Positions 1-8,488 of a stretch of 64,000 bases of DNA are shown piece by piece. The stretch's first letter is position 1. Each line of letters opens with the position of its first letter. A model generated the notes under the pieces. It searched no databases and was not told the origin of the DNA. It worked only from the letters and a program-made list of their open reading frames with translations. The translations under genes were made by a program, and so were the position numbers. The stretch covers positions 434,001 to 498,000 of the forward strand of contig NZ_JAODLR010000001.1 of the NCBI RefSeq assembly GCF_025960875.1. Reading direction: 5' to 3'. Source of the stretch: Crystallibacter permensis (lineage in GTDB: Bacteria; Actinomycetota; Actinomycetes; Actinomycetales; Micrococcaceae).

Positions 1-326
1 ACGCCTATCTCGCCAAATGCATCGAGGCAAAGGAACTGCAGCCCCAGAGTTGCCCCAATGCTGCCTTCGCCTGGCGGGATGAGGAAAACTACCGCGCGAT
101 TAGCTGGAAACTGGAGACCGAGCCGGAGTACGACGTCTCGCGGAGTTGGCTGGACGACGGATTCATGCTGACCGCCCGGAACGGCGAAGTCTCGCTCAAT
201 TACGAGGAGAACGTCTCCTTCACCGATGACCGGGAGGAATGGAAGCAGCAGGAGACAACCCGGGGACTCCTATTTACGGGCGCGGTGTCCATCGACGGCG
301 ACAAGCTGACCGTGACCTTCGATTAG
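1..326 (+). CDS. Hypothetical protein, C-terminal part (5' end outside window)
   Basis: An open frame runs in from the left edge (first full codon at base 3) and stops with TAG at 324-326, giving 107 residues. The visible part is hydrophilic, rich in Glu, Trp and Asp, with two Cys near its start (AKCIEAKELQPQSCP) and a C-terminal half that looks like alternating beta strands. No membrane segment or catalytic motif is visible. It converges on the next gene, overlapping its stop by four bases. I do not recognise the family. The missing N-terminus could hold a signal or membrane anchor. Confidence 0.6.
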   Translation, partial: AYLAKCIEAKELQPQSCPNAAFAWRDEENYRAISWKLETEPEYDVSRSWLDDGFMLTARNGEVSLNYEENVSFTDDREEWKQQETTRGLLFTGAVSIDGDKLTVTFD

Positions 327-604
327 GACGCCCGCGCGTCCTGCGCATCATCTTCCTGTGTGCCGGCTTCGGCCACCGCGCCGAGCCGGCACCAGGGACC
401 GCAAGGTTCGGCAGACGGGCCGGTAACCAGCATCCGGAAGGCGCCGTCGAGGTAGGCCCTGCCGTCCCTGGCCCGCCCGATCACGACGCCACGGCGAAGA
501 CGCATCCGTTGGCCCGGTTCCAGTTTGCGCAGTTGCGGCCAGAGCAGGGCTTCCGAGGTCGAAAGGAATAACATAACGGCCCTCCTGTCACCGAGTTGGA
601 CCAT
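323..604 (-). CDS. Small hypothetical protein, 93 aa
   Basis: The open frame extends further upstream, but the ATG at 604 is preceded by a good ribosome site (GGGAGGG, 8 bases away), so I place the start there. The product begins MVQLGDRRAVMLFLSTSEAL, has a basic middle (QRMRLRRGVVIGRARDGRA) and a Cys pair near the C-terminus (EPCGPWC). No known domain is recognised. It converges on the partial gene before it and is divergent from the FAH-family gene. Function is unknown. The call rests on the ribosome site and actinobacterial codon use. Confidence 0.5.
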   Translation of the reverse strand: MVQLGDRRAVMLFLSTSEALLWPQLRKLEPGQRMRLRRGVVIGRARDGRAYLDGAFRMLVTGPSAEPCGPWCRLGAVAEAGTQEDDAQDARAS

Positions 605-786
605 TATGAACCCTCCCGGCCCTGTTTGGACCCGGCCGGCGCAAAATTGTGCCGACCCGTTATCGTTCGGGCCCGGCCGCTTCGCTGCAGGGCTTCCGTG
701 CGAAAGCGATATATTGTGCGGTGGAGCGGGCATCACCGCACAAATAATGAACGACGGCGGTGTGCAGCTGCCCGCAGGAGGTTTGG

Positions 787-1614
787 ATGCGACTGGGTAC
801 AGTACGGCGGAACGGGACAACGCAGGCGTTCCGGCAGGAGAACGGTGCCACCACCTTCCTTCCGGCCAAGGATGTCGGCGAGCTTCTGCTGCACGAGGAC
901 TGGCGCACCCTTGCCGGCGAAGAAGGGCAGGAACCGGCTGCCGCCGACCTGGACACGCCCATCCTGCGCCCCGGCAAGATCCTTTGCGCCGGACTGAACT
1001 ACTACGCCCACGCCGAAGAAGTCGGCCAGGACGTTCCGAAGCACCCCACGATCTTCACCAAGATGCACAACGCGCTGGCCGGTCCCAGCGATGACGTGCA
1101 GATGCCCGAAGCCAGCCGCAAGATCGACTGGGAGGCCGAGCTGACCATCGTGATCGGCAAGACCATCCGCAAAGTGGACGAGGCCGCAGCCAAGGATGCC
1201 ATCCTTGGCTACACGGTGATGAACGATGTCTCCGTGCGCGACTGGCAGGGCCGGACGTCCGAGTGGTTCCAGGGCAAGAACTGGGACCGGATGACGCCGG
1301 TGGGCCCCGTCGTCGTCACGGCGGACGAAATCGACCCGGAGGACGGCCTGGCCGTGGAGTGCGAGCTGGACGGCGTCGTCAAGCAGTCCGGCACCACGTC
1401 GGATCTGATCTTCTCCTGCGCCAAGTTGGTCTCCTACATCAGCGAGTTCATGACCTTGGAACCGGGCGACATCATCGCCACCGGCACTCCGGCGGGAGTC
1501 GGCCTGGCCCGCAAGCCCCGTGAGTGGATTCCGGTGGGCGCCGAATTGGTGACCCGGATCGAGGGAATCGGCGAGTTGCGCAACAAGTGCGTTGCGGAGC
1601 CGGCGGCGGGGTAA
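787..1614 (+). CDS. Fumarylacetoacetate hydrolase (FAH) family protein
   Basis: 275 residues, starting at ATG 787 because AGGAGG lies just upstream. An upstream in-frame codon at 760 lacks such a site. The N-terminal part is a short FAH-type lead-in and the rest is the FAH catalytic fold: KILCAGLNYYAHAEE, the acidic metal ligands in DWEAEL and NDVSVRDWQ, and the conserved GDIIATGTPAGVG near the C-terminus. The family uses Mg2+ or Ca2+ to cleave or decarboxylate acylpyruvates, oxaloacetate or 2-hydroxyhepta-2,4-dienedioate-type compounds in aromatic or amino acid breakdown. No neighbouring pathway genes fix the substrate, so oxaloacetate decarboxylase or acylpyruvase are equally possible. Confidence 0.85.
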   Translation: MRLGTVRRNGTTQAFRQENGATTFLPAKDVGELLLHEDWRTLAGEEGQEPAAADLDTPILRPGKILCAGLNYYAHAEEVGQDVPKHPTIFTKMHNALAGPSDDVQMPEASRKIDWEAELTIVIGKTIRKVDEAAAKDAILGYTVMNDVSVRDWQGRTSEWFQGKNWDRMTPVGPVVVTADEIDPEDGLAVECELDGVVKQSGTTSDLIFSCAKLVSYISEFMTLEPGDIIATGTPAGVGLARKPREWIPVGAELVTRIEGIGELRNKCVAEPAAG

Positions 1615-1671
1615 TCCCGCGTCCGCATGTCACTTTCGGGTCACTCCGTCGTAAATGTCCTAGTGCGGCCG

Positions 1672-1677
1672 TAGGAT
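1672..1677 (+). promoter_or_regulatory. -10 hexamer of a probable leaderless transcript
   Basis: TAGGAT is followed by six bases and then ATG at 1684. No ribosome site lies in between. This spacing puts the transcription start at or next to the start codon, the usual arrangement for leaderless actinobacterial mRNAs. Confidence 0.45.
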
Positions 1678-1683
1678 CGAATG

Positions 1684-4527
1684 ATGGGGCAGACACGGTT
1701 ATTCGGTCGGGACCGCGAGCTTGCTCATTGGCGAACGCTCGCGGATACCGTCGCGTCCGGACGCAACACGGAGCTGACGGTCAGCGGACCTGCGGGTATA
1801 GGCAAGACCTCGCTGCTGGACGAAATCTGCCGCGATGCGCAGGCCCGTGACTGGAAGATCCTGCGTGCCCGCGGGGATGCCCGGCGGCAGCTGCCCGGTG
1901 CCATGCTGTGGCAGTGGTTCGCTCCGTTGGCCCAGCGGCTGCCCGCGGATGCGCCGCCCTTTGACGGCCAGGGCGCACTGCTGCACAAGTTCCTGACCAC
2001 CACTGGCATTCCGGCCCAGAGCGACGCCCTGAGCTATTCGGCCTCGTGGGTGTTGCGCTCGCGGAGCCAGGACCGGCCAGTGGTCGCCGTGGTGGATGAC
2101 GCCCAGTGGCTCGACGAACTCTCCCTCGGCGCCCTTCTGGATATCGGCAGCCTGCTGATCGACGTCCCCGTGCTCCTGCTGCGCGGCGTCCGGACCGGAC
2201 CCGGCGCCGAACATCCCGAAGGCATCGACACAAGCGCGCTGCTGGAAGGGGACCGGATTTCGGACCGCGAACCTCACGTTCCCTCCAGTGTTCCCCTGCA
2301 CTGGCAGCTGGAGCCGCTGAGCCAGAACGCCATTGAGAACTGGATTCTGGAGCGGCAGGAAAGCAACGTTCAGGTCAACGCGGCCCGGGTCCAGGCCGCC
2401 AGCGGCGGAGTGCCGTTCTTCATCCACGAGTTGCTGGAGCGGGACCAGCCGCTGGCCAGGCCAGCCGAAGCCTCGCCCAATGAGGCAGCCGTGCTGCGCG
2501 GCCGGCTGCACCGGCTGGACGCGCTGGACCGAAACGTGCTCGGCGGCGTCGTCGTTCTCGGCGAAGACGCCAGCGCGGCACGGCTGAAGGCCATGCTGGA
2601 GCTGCGCACCGCGGAACTGAACGAGTCGCTGGCCAGGCTGGAGGAAGAACGGTTCCTGGCCTCGGTGAAGCCGCGGCCGGCCATCCAGCACGCGCTCGTG
2701 GCGGAGGCGTTGCTGGCGGACCTGGGCGATGAAGAGGTTTCGGCCCTGCACCGGAGCGCGGCAGGCGTCCTGATGGCCGAAGGCGCGCAGCCGGCCCTGA
2801 TCGCCGGCTACCTGCTGGAGACGTTGCCGGACGGCGACGAGGACGGTGCGCGGATCCTGCTCGCCGCTGCCGCGCAGGCACGCCGCCAGGGCGCCTACGC
2901 GCTCGCCGTCCAGCTGGCAGACCGGGCGCTGCAGGAGTCCGCCCTGCCGGACCGCCTGCGGCAGGAGCTGCTGGTCGAGGCCACCTACGCGCATCAGGGC
3001 GCGGGCGATTCACAGACCGCTGCGAGGCTCGCCGAGGACGCGTTGGAACTGACCGAAGGAACGGTCTGCCGGGTGGAGCTGCTGGTCGGCCACGCTGAGG
3101 TGCTCTACGGCATGAACGAGGTGGAACGTGCCTCGGAGTGCTTCGGCAAGGCGCTGAAGGAACTGGAAAACGACCCGGGCGACCATGGCGATTTACGACG
3201 GCGGGTGATTGCGTTGGCGGCCGGCGCGGGCTTCCAGCAACTGCAGATCGCCGCGCAGTATTCGTCCGAGCTCGCCGGGATCCTGAACCGGGACCCGTCC
3301 GAGGACGGGCCGGGGGACCGGCTGCTGCTGGTGCAGGAGGCGCTGCGCCTGACCATTAGCGGCACGGACGCGGCGCTGAGCGGGGAGCTGGCGGTCCGCG
3401 CCTACGCGGGCGGTCTCATCCTGGCCGAAAACGGGGCCGAGTCCAGCATCATCAATTTTCTGACCGGCGCCCTCAACGGTGCGGAGCGGGACGCGGACGC
3501 ACTGGAGCTGCTGGACGCGGCCATTGCCGAAGCACGGGCCAAGTCCTCGCTGATGGCGCACGCCACCCTGGCCTACTGCCGCGGGGCCATCCACCTGAAC
3601 CGGGGCCGGCTGCGGTTGGCACAGGTGGACCTGGAGGCCAGCATGCGCGCCGCGGATGCCGGCTGGCGAACCTACATTGAAGTGGCCGCGTTCGTGCTCG
3701 CCAGTGTCTACGTCGCCCGCGACGACCTGGAGGCGGCGGATGCCCTGCTGGCCAAGGTCCCGCTGGAGGAAAAACGTGTTCCGCTGGTCCAGGCGATGGC
3801 GCTGCAGCTGCACGGAACGGTGCTGGCCGCGCACGGCGACCACAAGTCCGCGCTGGAACACTTTACGGCCGCGATGGATCTGGCCGTGGGGCTGGGACCG
3901 ACCTTGAGCGCTTGGACCCGGAGCGCGGTGGAAAGCGCGGTGCGCCTGGGCCAGAAGGAGTACGCAGCGGCGGTGGCAGAAGAAGCGCTGGACAAGGTCC
4001 GTGCCTTCGGCGCATCCCGGCTGACGGGCATGACCCTGCGGGTGGCGGCGCTCGCCCAGCCACCGGAAACCGCGGTGCTGATGCTCCGCGAGGCCATCGG
4101 CCTGCTGGAGGCGAACGAGGGGCGCTACGACCAGGCCCTCGCCTTGGCGGATCTGGCCGAAATCTGCCTCGCGGGGGAGGACACGGACAAGCTGTCAACG
4201 CACCGGCAGGAGGCGCTGGCGGCAGGCCGCAAGGCCTTGGTGCTGGGCAACCGCATCGGCGCGGCCGCCGTGGCGCGGCGCATGACCGAGCTGCTGGCCG
4301 CCCATGATGCACGGCTGCCGCTGATCGCGGAGAATAAGGCGGACCGGCTGACGGCCGCGGAGACCCGGGTCTGCTCGCTGGCTGCCAAGGGCATGACCAA
4401 CCGGCAGATCGCCGCAGAACTGTTCATCACCATCAAGGCCGTGGAGTGGCATCTGTCCCGGTCCTTCTCGAAGCTGGGCATCTCCTCGCGCAAGGGGCTC
4501 GCCGGCCTCGTCGACGCCCGCGATTAA
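1684..4527 (+). CDS. LuxR-family ATPase regulator (LAL type)
   Basis: A 947-residue cytoplasmic regulator with the MalT/LAL layout. The N-terminus is an AAA/STAND ATPase: Walker A GPAGIGKTS at about residues 35-43, Walker B region VVAVVDDAQWLDEL at about 137-150. The middle (about 350-870) is a long alpha-helical TPR-like sensor. The C-terminus (about 885-945) is a LuxR helix-turn-helix (LTAAETRVCSLAAKGMTNRQ). Such proteins bind ATP and an inducer, oligomerise and activate target promoters. Two ATGs are adjacent; the second (1684) lies six bases after a TAGGAT -10 box and I prefer it, although 1681 is possible. No target operon is obvious nearby. Confidence 0.85.
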   Translation: MGQTRLFGRDRELAHWRTLADTVASGRNTELTVSGPAGIGKTSLLDEICRDAQARDWKILRARGDARRQLPGAMLWQWFAPLAQRLPADAPPFDGQGALLHKFLTTTGIPAQSDALSYSASWVLRSRSQDRPVVAVVDDAQWLDELSLGALLDIGSLLIDVPVLLLRGVRTGPGAEHPEGIDTSALLEGDRISDREPHVPSSVPLHWQLEPLSQNAIENWILERQESNVQVNAARVQAASGGVPFFIHELLERDQPLARPAEASPNEAAVLRGRLHRLDALDRNVLGGVVVLGEDASAARLKAMLELRTAELNESLARLEEERFLASVKPRPAIQHALVAEALLADLGDEEVSALHRSAAGVLMAEGAQPALIAGYLLETLPDGDEDGARILLAAAAQARRQGAYALAVQLADRALQESALPDRLRQELLVEATYAHQGAGDSQTAARLAEDALELTEGTVCRVELLVGHAEVLYGMNEVERASECFGKALKELENDPGDHGDLRRRVIALAAGAGFQQLQIAAQYSSELAGILNRDPSEDGPGDRLLLVQEALRLTISGTDAALSGELAVRAYAGGLILAENGAESSIINFLTGALNGAERDADALELLDAAIAEARAKSSLMAHATLAYCRGAIHLNRGRLRLAQVDLEASMRAADAGWRTYIEVAAFVLASVYVARDDLEAADALLAKVPLEEKRVPLVQAMALQLHGTVLAAHGDHKSALEHFTAAMDLAVGLGPTLSAWTRSAVESAVRLGQKEYAAAVAEEALDKVRAFGASRLTGMTLRVAALAQPPETAVLMLREAIGLLEANEGRYDQALALADLAEICLAGEDTDKLSTHRQEALAAGRKALVLGNRIGAAAVARRMTELLAAHDARLPLIAENKADRLTAAETRVCSLAAKGMTNRQIAAELFITIKAVEWHLSRSFSKLGISSRKGLAGLVDARD

Positions 4528-4546
4528 GCGCAGACGGGGCACGCAT

Positions 4547-4948
4547 TCAGCTGGCGGCGCCGTCGTAATTCGTGTCCTGTCCCTGCTTGAGCCACGCCAT
4601 GGCTTCGGACCGCGAATTGAAGAACCGCGTGGGGCACGGCGGGGTGTGCACGCCGAGGAAAAAGTTCGCGATGACCCGGTCCACGGCGGATTTGCCCAGC
4701 AGCGCTATCCGGTTCGCGGCGCAGGGAATCGAGAAGACCGCACGGGCGCCTCGGCTCACGGACTGCGTCGTCGCCATGTCAACCAGCATCGGATGCTCAT
4801 CGGTGCCGGAGAGGTTGTTGACCTCCCGCATCGCGGCATGGGCGTCCTCGGCTTCGATCCGCACCCCTTCCGTCCACCGCAGGTTCAGGATCCCGTCCCC
4901 GGTGAGCTCCAGGGTGGCTTTGTCTCCTTCGATGGCGATCGGTTCCAT
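4547..4948 (-). CDS. Small STAS/SpoIIAA-like protein, 133 aa
   Basis: Starts at ATG 4948 behind a strong ribosome site (AGGAGG). The protein opens with a beta-rich stretch (ATLELTGDGILNLRW), then an alternating alpha/beta region (HPMLVDMATTQSVSRGARAVF) and ends in LKQGQDTNYDGAAS. The pattern, LRWxxGVxI followed by ARAVFS and RVIANFFLG, fits the small STAS-like proteins (DUF7793 type) common in Arthrobacter, whose role is not established. It converges on the LAL regulator with a 19-base gap. The C-terminal codons contain one copy of the frequent octamer ACGACGGC. Confidence 0.65.
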   Translation of the reverse strand: MEPIAIEGDKATLELTGDGILNLRWTEGVRIEAEDAHAAMREVNNLSGTDEHPMLVDMATTQSVSRGARAVFSIPCAANRIALLGKSAVDRVIANFFLGVHTPPCPTRFFNSRSEAMAWLKQGQDTNYDGAAS

Positions 4949-5445
4949 GGCTCCTCCTGGGATGGGTGACGCTCGCTGGGCTGGAGCGAAGCGGCTGTCC
5001 TAAATGTAACGATAAACTGCCGGGCAAGGTACGGCACACCCGCTGTTACCGGCAGCCGTGGCGTTTCCGGCCACGGCGTTTCCGGCAGATCGCAGGACCG
5101 TGCCGGACCACAGCCACCCTAGCTTTTCCTAACTGGGGTGGTTAACGCTGGTCAAACGCTCTATGGCCTAGCAGAATTGATTGTGTTGGAAGCGGAACGG
5201 GAAACCGGACCGGATCCGGCAGCAGCTTAGTCCGTTGGGGGCGGCTGGGGAGACCCGGTTGTGGTGCATAGCACCGGATATTCGCGGCTGCAGATACGAA
5301 ATGGCTCGAAGTGAGTTGGCTCTTGGGGAGGCCTGACTTTGAGCCATTTCGTCTGTCCGGGGCCGTATCCGCCGCGGGGCGCGGGTCTCTTCGTCCGATC
5401 CCTGGCAATGCCTGAGTCGCCCGCCGGAAGTGACACACTGTAACG
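4949..5445. other. Long gene-free control region upstream of the ABC-F gene
   Basis: About 500 bases between divergent genes. Positions 5051-5085 carry a tandem near-repeat of CGTTTCCGGC with a CCGTGG/CCACGG stem. At 5183-5230 there is a GTG-led frame of 15 codons plus stop. A perfect GGTGC-ATA-GCACC hairpin lies near 5267. The large inverted repeat at 5296-5352 is listed separately. The long opposite-strand reading frames crossing this region run into the ABC-F gene and look like shadows. Confidence 0.6.
5296..5352 (+). promoter_or_regulatory. 17-bp inverted repeat, candidate attenuator
   Basis: The arms are ACGAAATGGCTCGAAGT (5296-5312) and ACTTTGAGCCATTTCGT (5336-5352). They pair over 17 positions with a single G-U wobble around a 23-base loop. 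A possible 11-codon leader peptide (ATG at 5301, TGA at 5334-5336) starts inside the first arm and ends where the second arm begins. No T-run follows, so it is not a simple terminator. ABC-F resistance genes are often controlled by leader-peptide attenuation, which makes this position suggestive. No clear ribosome site precedes the ATG. Confidence 0.45.
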
Positions 5446-7128
5446 GTGGCCCATCTTGACGTGACCAATATTGACTTCTTCCTCTCCGACGGACGCCAGC
5501 TGCTCAACGGCGTCGGCTTCAAGGTCGGCGACGGCGCCAAAACCGCTCTCATCGGGCCGAACGGCACCGGCAAAACCACCCTGCTGCGCATCATCGCCGG
5601 CGACCTGACCTCGGACGAGGGCACCGTCAGCCGCTCCGGCAACATGGGCATCATGCGCCAGTTCGTCGGCCAGGTCCGGGACGACACCACCGTGCGGGAC
5701 CTGCTGGTCAGTGCCGCGCCTCCCGCCCTCGCGGCCGCCGCCAACGCGGTGGATTCGGCCGAACTGGCCATGATGGAGCACGACGACGAGCCGACCCAGA
5801 TGCGCTACGCCCAAGCGATCGCGGACTGGGGCGACGCCGGCGGCTACGAGCTGGAAACCGTCTGGGACGAAGTCACCATGGCCGCGCTCGGGATTCCCTT
5901 TGACCGCGCCCAGCACCGCGCGGCGTCGACCCTCTCCGGCGGCGAACAGAAGCGCCTGGTCCTCGAGGCACTGTTCTCCGGCCCGGACGAACTGCTGCTG
6001 CTCGACGAGCCGGACAACTACTTGGATGTCCCCGGCAAGCGCTGGCTGGAAGGGAAACTGAACGAATCCAAAAAGTCCGTGCTCTTCGTCAGCCACGACC
6101 GGGAGCTGCTGGCCAACGCCGCCAACCGGATTGTCACGCTGGAACCGGGTGCCATCGGCGCCACCGCCTGGGTGCACGGCGGCGGGTTCGAAAGCTACCT
6201 GCAGGCGCGGGCCGACCGCAATGCCCGCTTCGAGGAGCTGCGCAAGCGCTGGGACGAGGAGCACGTGAAGCTCAAGGAACTCGTCAACATGTACAAAAAC
6301 AAGGCGGCCTTCCGCTCCGACATGGCCAACCGCTACCACGCGGCGCAGACCCGGCTGGCGAAGTTCCTCGAGGCCGGCCCGCCAGAGGCCGTGCCGATCG
6401 AGCAGAACGTGCACATGCGGCTCAAGGGCGGCCGCACCGCGAAGCGCGCCGTCGTCGCCAGCAAGCTGGAGCTCACCGGCCTGATGAAACCGTTCAGCAC
6501 CGAGATCTGGTTCGGCGACCGCGTCGGCGTGCTCGGCGCTAACGGCTCGGGCAAGTCACACTTCCTGCGGCTGCTGGCCGGGGGCGGCACGGATCCGGAG
6601 AAGGAGCACGTGCCGGTCTCCGAGGTCGAGATCGCCGAGGTTCCGCACAACGGGACGGTGAAGCTCGGCGCGCGCATCCGGCCGGGGTTCTTCGCGCAGA
6701 CCCACGTCCGCCCCGACCTGCTCGGCCGCACCCTGGTGGACATCCTGCACCGCGGCGACGAACACCGCTCCGGCCTGGGCCGGGAAGCCGCGGCCGCGGT
6801 GCTGGACCGTTACGGGCTGGCGCAGCAGGCCGAGCAAAAGTATGACTCGCTCTCCGGCGGCCAGCAGGCCCGGCTGCAGATCCTGCTGCTGGAACTCTCG
6901 GGCGCCACCCTGCTCCTGCTCGACGAGCCCACGGACAACCTGGACCTGCACTCGGCCGAGGCGCTGGAGCGCGCCATCGACGCCTTCGAGGGCACGGTCC
7001 TCGCGGTCACCCACGACCGCTGGTTCGCCCGCAGTTTCGACCGCTTCCTGGTCTTCGGTTCCGACGGCAAGGTCTACGAGAGCGATGCGCCGGTCTGGGA
7101 CGAAGAGCGCGTGGTCCGCCAGCGATGA
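5446..7128 (+). CDS. ABC-F family ATPase
   Basis: 560 residues with two ABC ATPase domains in one chain and no membrane part, which defines the ABC-F class. Domain 1 has Walker A GPNGTGKTT (37-45) and signature LSGGEQKRL. Domain 2 has GANGSGKSH and LSGGQQARL with LLLDEPTDNLDLHS. The interdomain linker (about 245-330) is rich in Lys, Arg and Glu. Members act on the ribosome as translation factors or protect it from antibiotics. The start is GTG 5446 with no convincing ribosome site; a CACACT hexamer six bases upstream could mean a leaderless mRNA. It overlaps the following MFS gene by four bases, suggesting coupled translation and possibly joint drug protection and efflux. Specific resistance is not provable here. 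Confidence 0.9.
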   Translation: MAHLDVTNIDFFLSDGRQLLNGVGFKVGDGAKTALIGPNGTGKTTLLRIIAGDLTSDEGTVSRSGNMGIMRQFVGQVRDDTTVRDLLVSAAPPALAAAANAVDSAELAMMEHDDEPTQMRYAQAIADWGDAGGYELETVWDEVTMAALGIPFDRAQHRAASTLSGGEQKRLVLEALFSGPDELLLLDEPDNYLDVPGKRWLEGKLNESKKSVLFVSHDRELLANAANRIVTLEPGAIGATAWVHGGGFESYLQARADRNARFEELRKRWDEEHVKLKELVNMYKNKAAFRSDMANRYHAAQTRLAKFLEAGPPEAVPIEQNVHMRLKGGRTAKRAVVASKLELTGLMKPFSTEIWFGDRVGVLGANGSGKSHFLRLLAGGGTDPEKEHVPVSEVEIAEVPHNGTVKLGARIRPGFFAQTHVRPDLLGRTLVDILHRGDEHRSGLGREAAAAVLDRYGLAQQAEQKYDSLSGGQQARLQILLLELSGATLLLLDEPTDNLDLHSAEALERAIDAFEGTVLAVTHDRWFARSFDRFLVFGSDGKVYESDAPVWDEERVVRQR

Positions 7129-8309
7129 GGCAGCCCGGTTCCGTTGCCGGCGCCAAGTACGCCACCTTCATCATCTTTGGGCTCAACGGACTGGTTTTCG
7201 CCAGCTGGGCGGCCAGGATTCCCGCAGCCGCCTCCGCGCTGCAGATTTCCGCCGGGCAGATCGGAGCCCTGCTGCTGGCGCTCGGGCTGGGCTCGGTGCT
7301 CTCGCTGCCTCTGGCCGGCCCGATTTCGGCGCGCATCGGCACGGCCAACACCGTGCGCGCGGGCGGCAGCGTGGCCGCTGTCGCCGCCGTCGGCCTGGCC
7401 ATGGCGCTTTTCGCCGGCTCCGTCCCCGGTGCCGCGGCGGCCTTGTTTGTCTACGGTGTTGGCGTGGCCTGGTGGGATGTGGCGCAGAATATCGAGGGCG
7501 CCGACGTCGAGCGCCGACTGCTGCGCACCATCATGCCGCAGTTCCATGCCGCCTTCAGCCTGGGCGCCTTCATCGGCGCGATGATCGGGGCGGCGCTCTC
7601 GGTCCTCCAGATCCAGCTCGCGGTGCACCTGCTGTTCATGGCCGTGCTGGTGGCCGTCGCCGTCCTCACCGTGCCCAAATACTTCCTGCCGCATGCGCCG
7701 GAACAACCTAACGACGACGACGGCGCTTCCCGCCGCGGCAAGTTCGCCGCTTGGCGCGAACCGCGCACCGTCCTGATCGGTGTGCTGGTCCTCGGTGCGG
7801 CACTGACCGAGGGCGCGGCCAACGACTGGATCGCCCAGGCCACCGTGGTGGGGCTCGGCGCATCAGAGGCCATCGGCGCCGTGCTGTTCGGCATTTTCGT
7901 GGCCTCGATGACACTCCTGCGGCTGGTCGGGGGACGGTTCATCGACCGCTGGGGCCGGGTCCTGGTGCTGCGGGTGAGCATGACGACGGCGCTGGTGGGC
8001 CTGCTGGTGTTCGTCCTCGCTCCCGACGTGCCGCTTGCCGTCTTCGGCGCGGTCCTCTGGGGCGCGGGCGCCGCACTGGGCTTCCCGATGGGTATGTCCG
8101 CGGCGGCCGATGACCGGGCCTTCGCTGCCGAGCGCGTTTCGGTGGTCTCCACCCTGGGCTATGTCGCGTTCCTGGCCGGGCCGCCGTTCCTCGGCTTCCT
8201 GGGCGAGCATGTGGGCATCCGCAACGCCCTGCTTGCGGTGGCCGTGCTCATGGTCGCCTCGCTGCTGACCGCCCCCGCCGCCCGCGAACAGGAGCCCGTC
8301 CGGCGGTAA
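7125..8309 (+). CDS. MFS transporter
   Basis: 394 residues, about 12 predicted hydrophobic segments. The start ATG overlaps the TGA of the ABC-F gene (ATGA), so the two are almost certainly translated from one mRNA. The N-terminal half begins YATFIIFGLNGLVFASWAAR with the usual inter-helix loop (GPISARIGT) and the second half has FIDRWGRVLV. The architecture resembles the YbjJ/Bcr-like inner-membrane MFS proteins, often drug or sugar exporters. Pairing with an ABC-F ATPase favours a small-molecule efflux role, but that is inference. Confidence 0.85.
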   Translation: MRQPGSVAGAKYATFIIFGLNGLVFASWAARIPAAASALQISAGQIGALLLALGLGSVLSLPLAGPISARIGTANTVRAGGSVAAVAAVGLAMALFAGSVPGAAAALFVYGVGVAWWDVAQNIEGADVERRLLRTIMPQFHAAFSLGAFIGAMIGAALSVLQIQLAVHLLFMAVLVAVAVLTVPKYFLPHAPEQPNDDDGASRRGKFAAWREPRTVLIGVLVLGAALTEGAANDWIAQATVVGLGASEAIGAVLFGIFVASMTLLRLVGGRFIDRWGRVLVLRVSMTTALVGLLVFVLAPDVPLAVFGAVLWGAGAALGFPMGMSAAADDRAFAAERVSVVSTLGYVAFLAGPPFLGFLGEHVGIRNALLAVAVLMVASLLTAPAAREQEPVRR

Positions 8310-8355
8310 GGCGGGTACGGTCCTGTCCGTTGGCCGGCCTCCCACGGACGCCCCT

Positions 8356-8373
8356 GTAGTCCTCAAGGACTAC
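8356..8373. promoter_or_regulatory. 18-bp perfect palindrome, likely response-regulator site
   Basis: GTAGTCCTCAAGGACTAC is two 7-base arms around TCAA. It lies 116 bases before the ABC exporter operon, whose last genes encode a NarL/LiaR-type kinase-regulator pair. LuxR-type response regulators bind such dyads as dimers, so autoregulation of the exporter operon is the natural reading. Confidence 0.5.
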
Positions 8374-8488
8374 GCCGGCGCCAGCCAAGATCATCCTGCA
8401 GTGCGGTTACGCCGCGGCCGCCGGCCCGTAGCGTAGTTGGTGCGGGAATCTTCTCGGCCCGCAACCCCGAACTTTAAGGACGGCAGAC

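Noticed and set aside
1699-2994. Long minus-strand open frame opposite the LAL regulator
   Set aside because: GC-rich third positions keep the opposite strand open. The plus-strand frame has clear Walker and LuxR motifs.
5227-6414. Minus-strand open frame of 395 codons over the ABC-F gene
   Set aside because: No ribosome site and no domain. It is the antisense of a clearly coding frame and of the control region.
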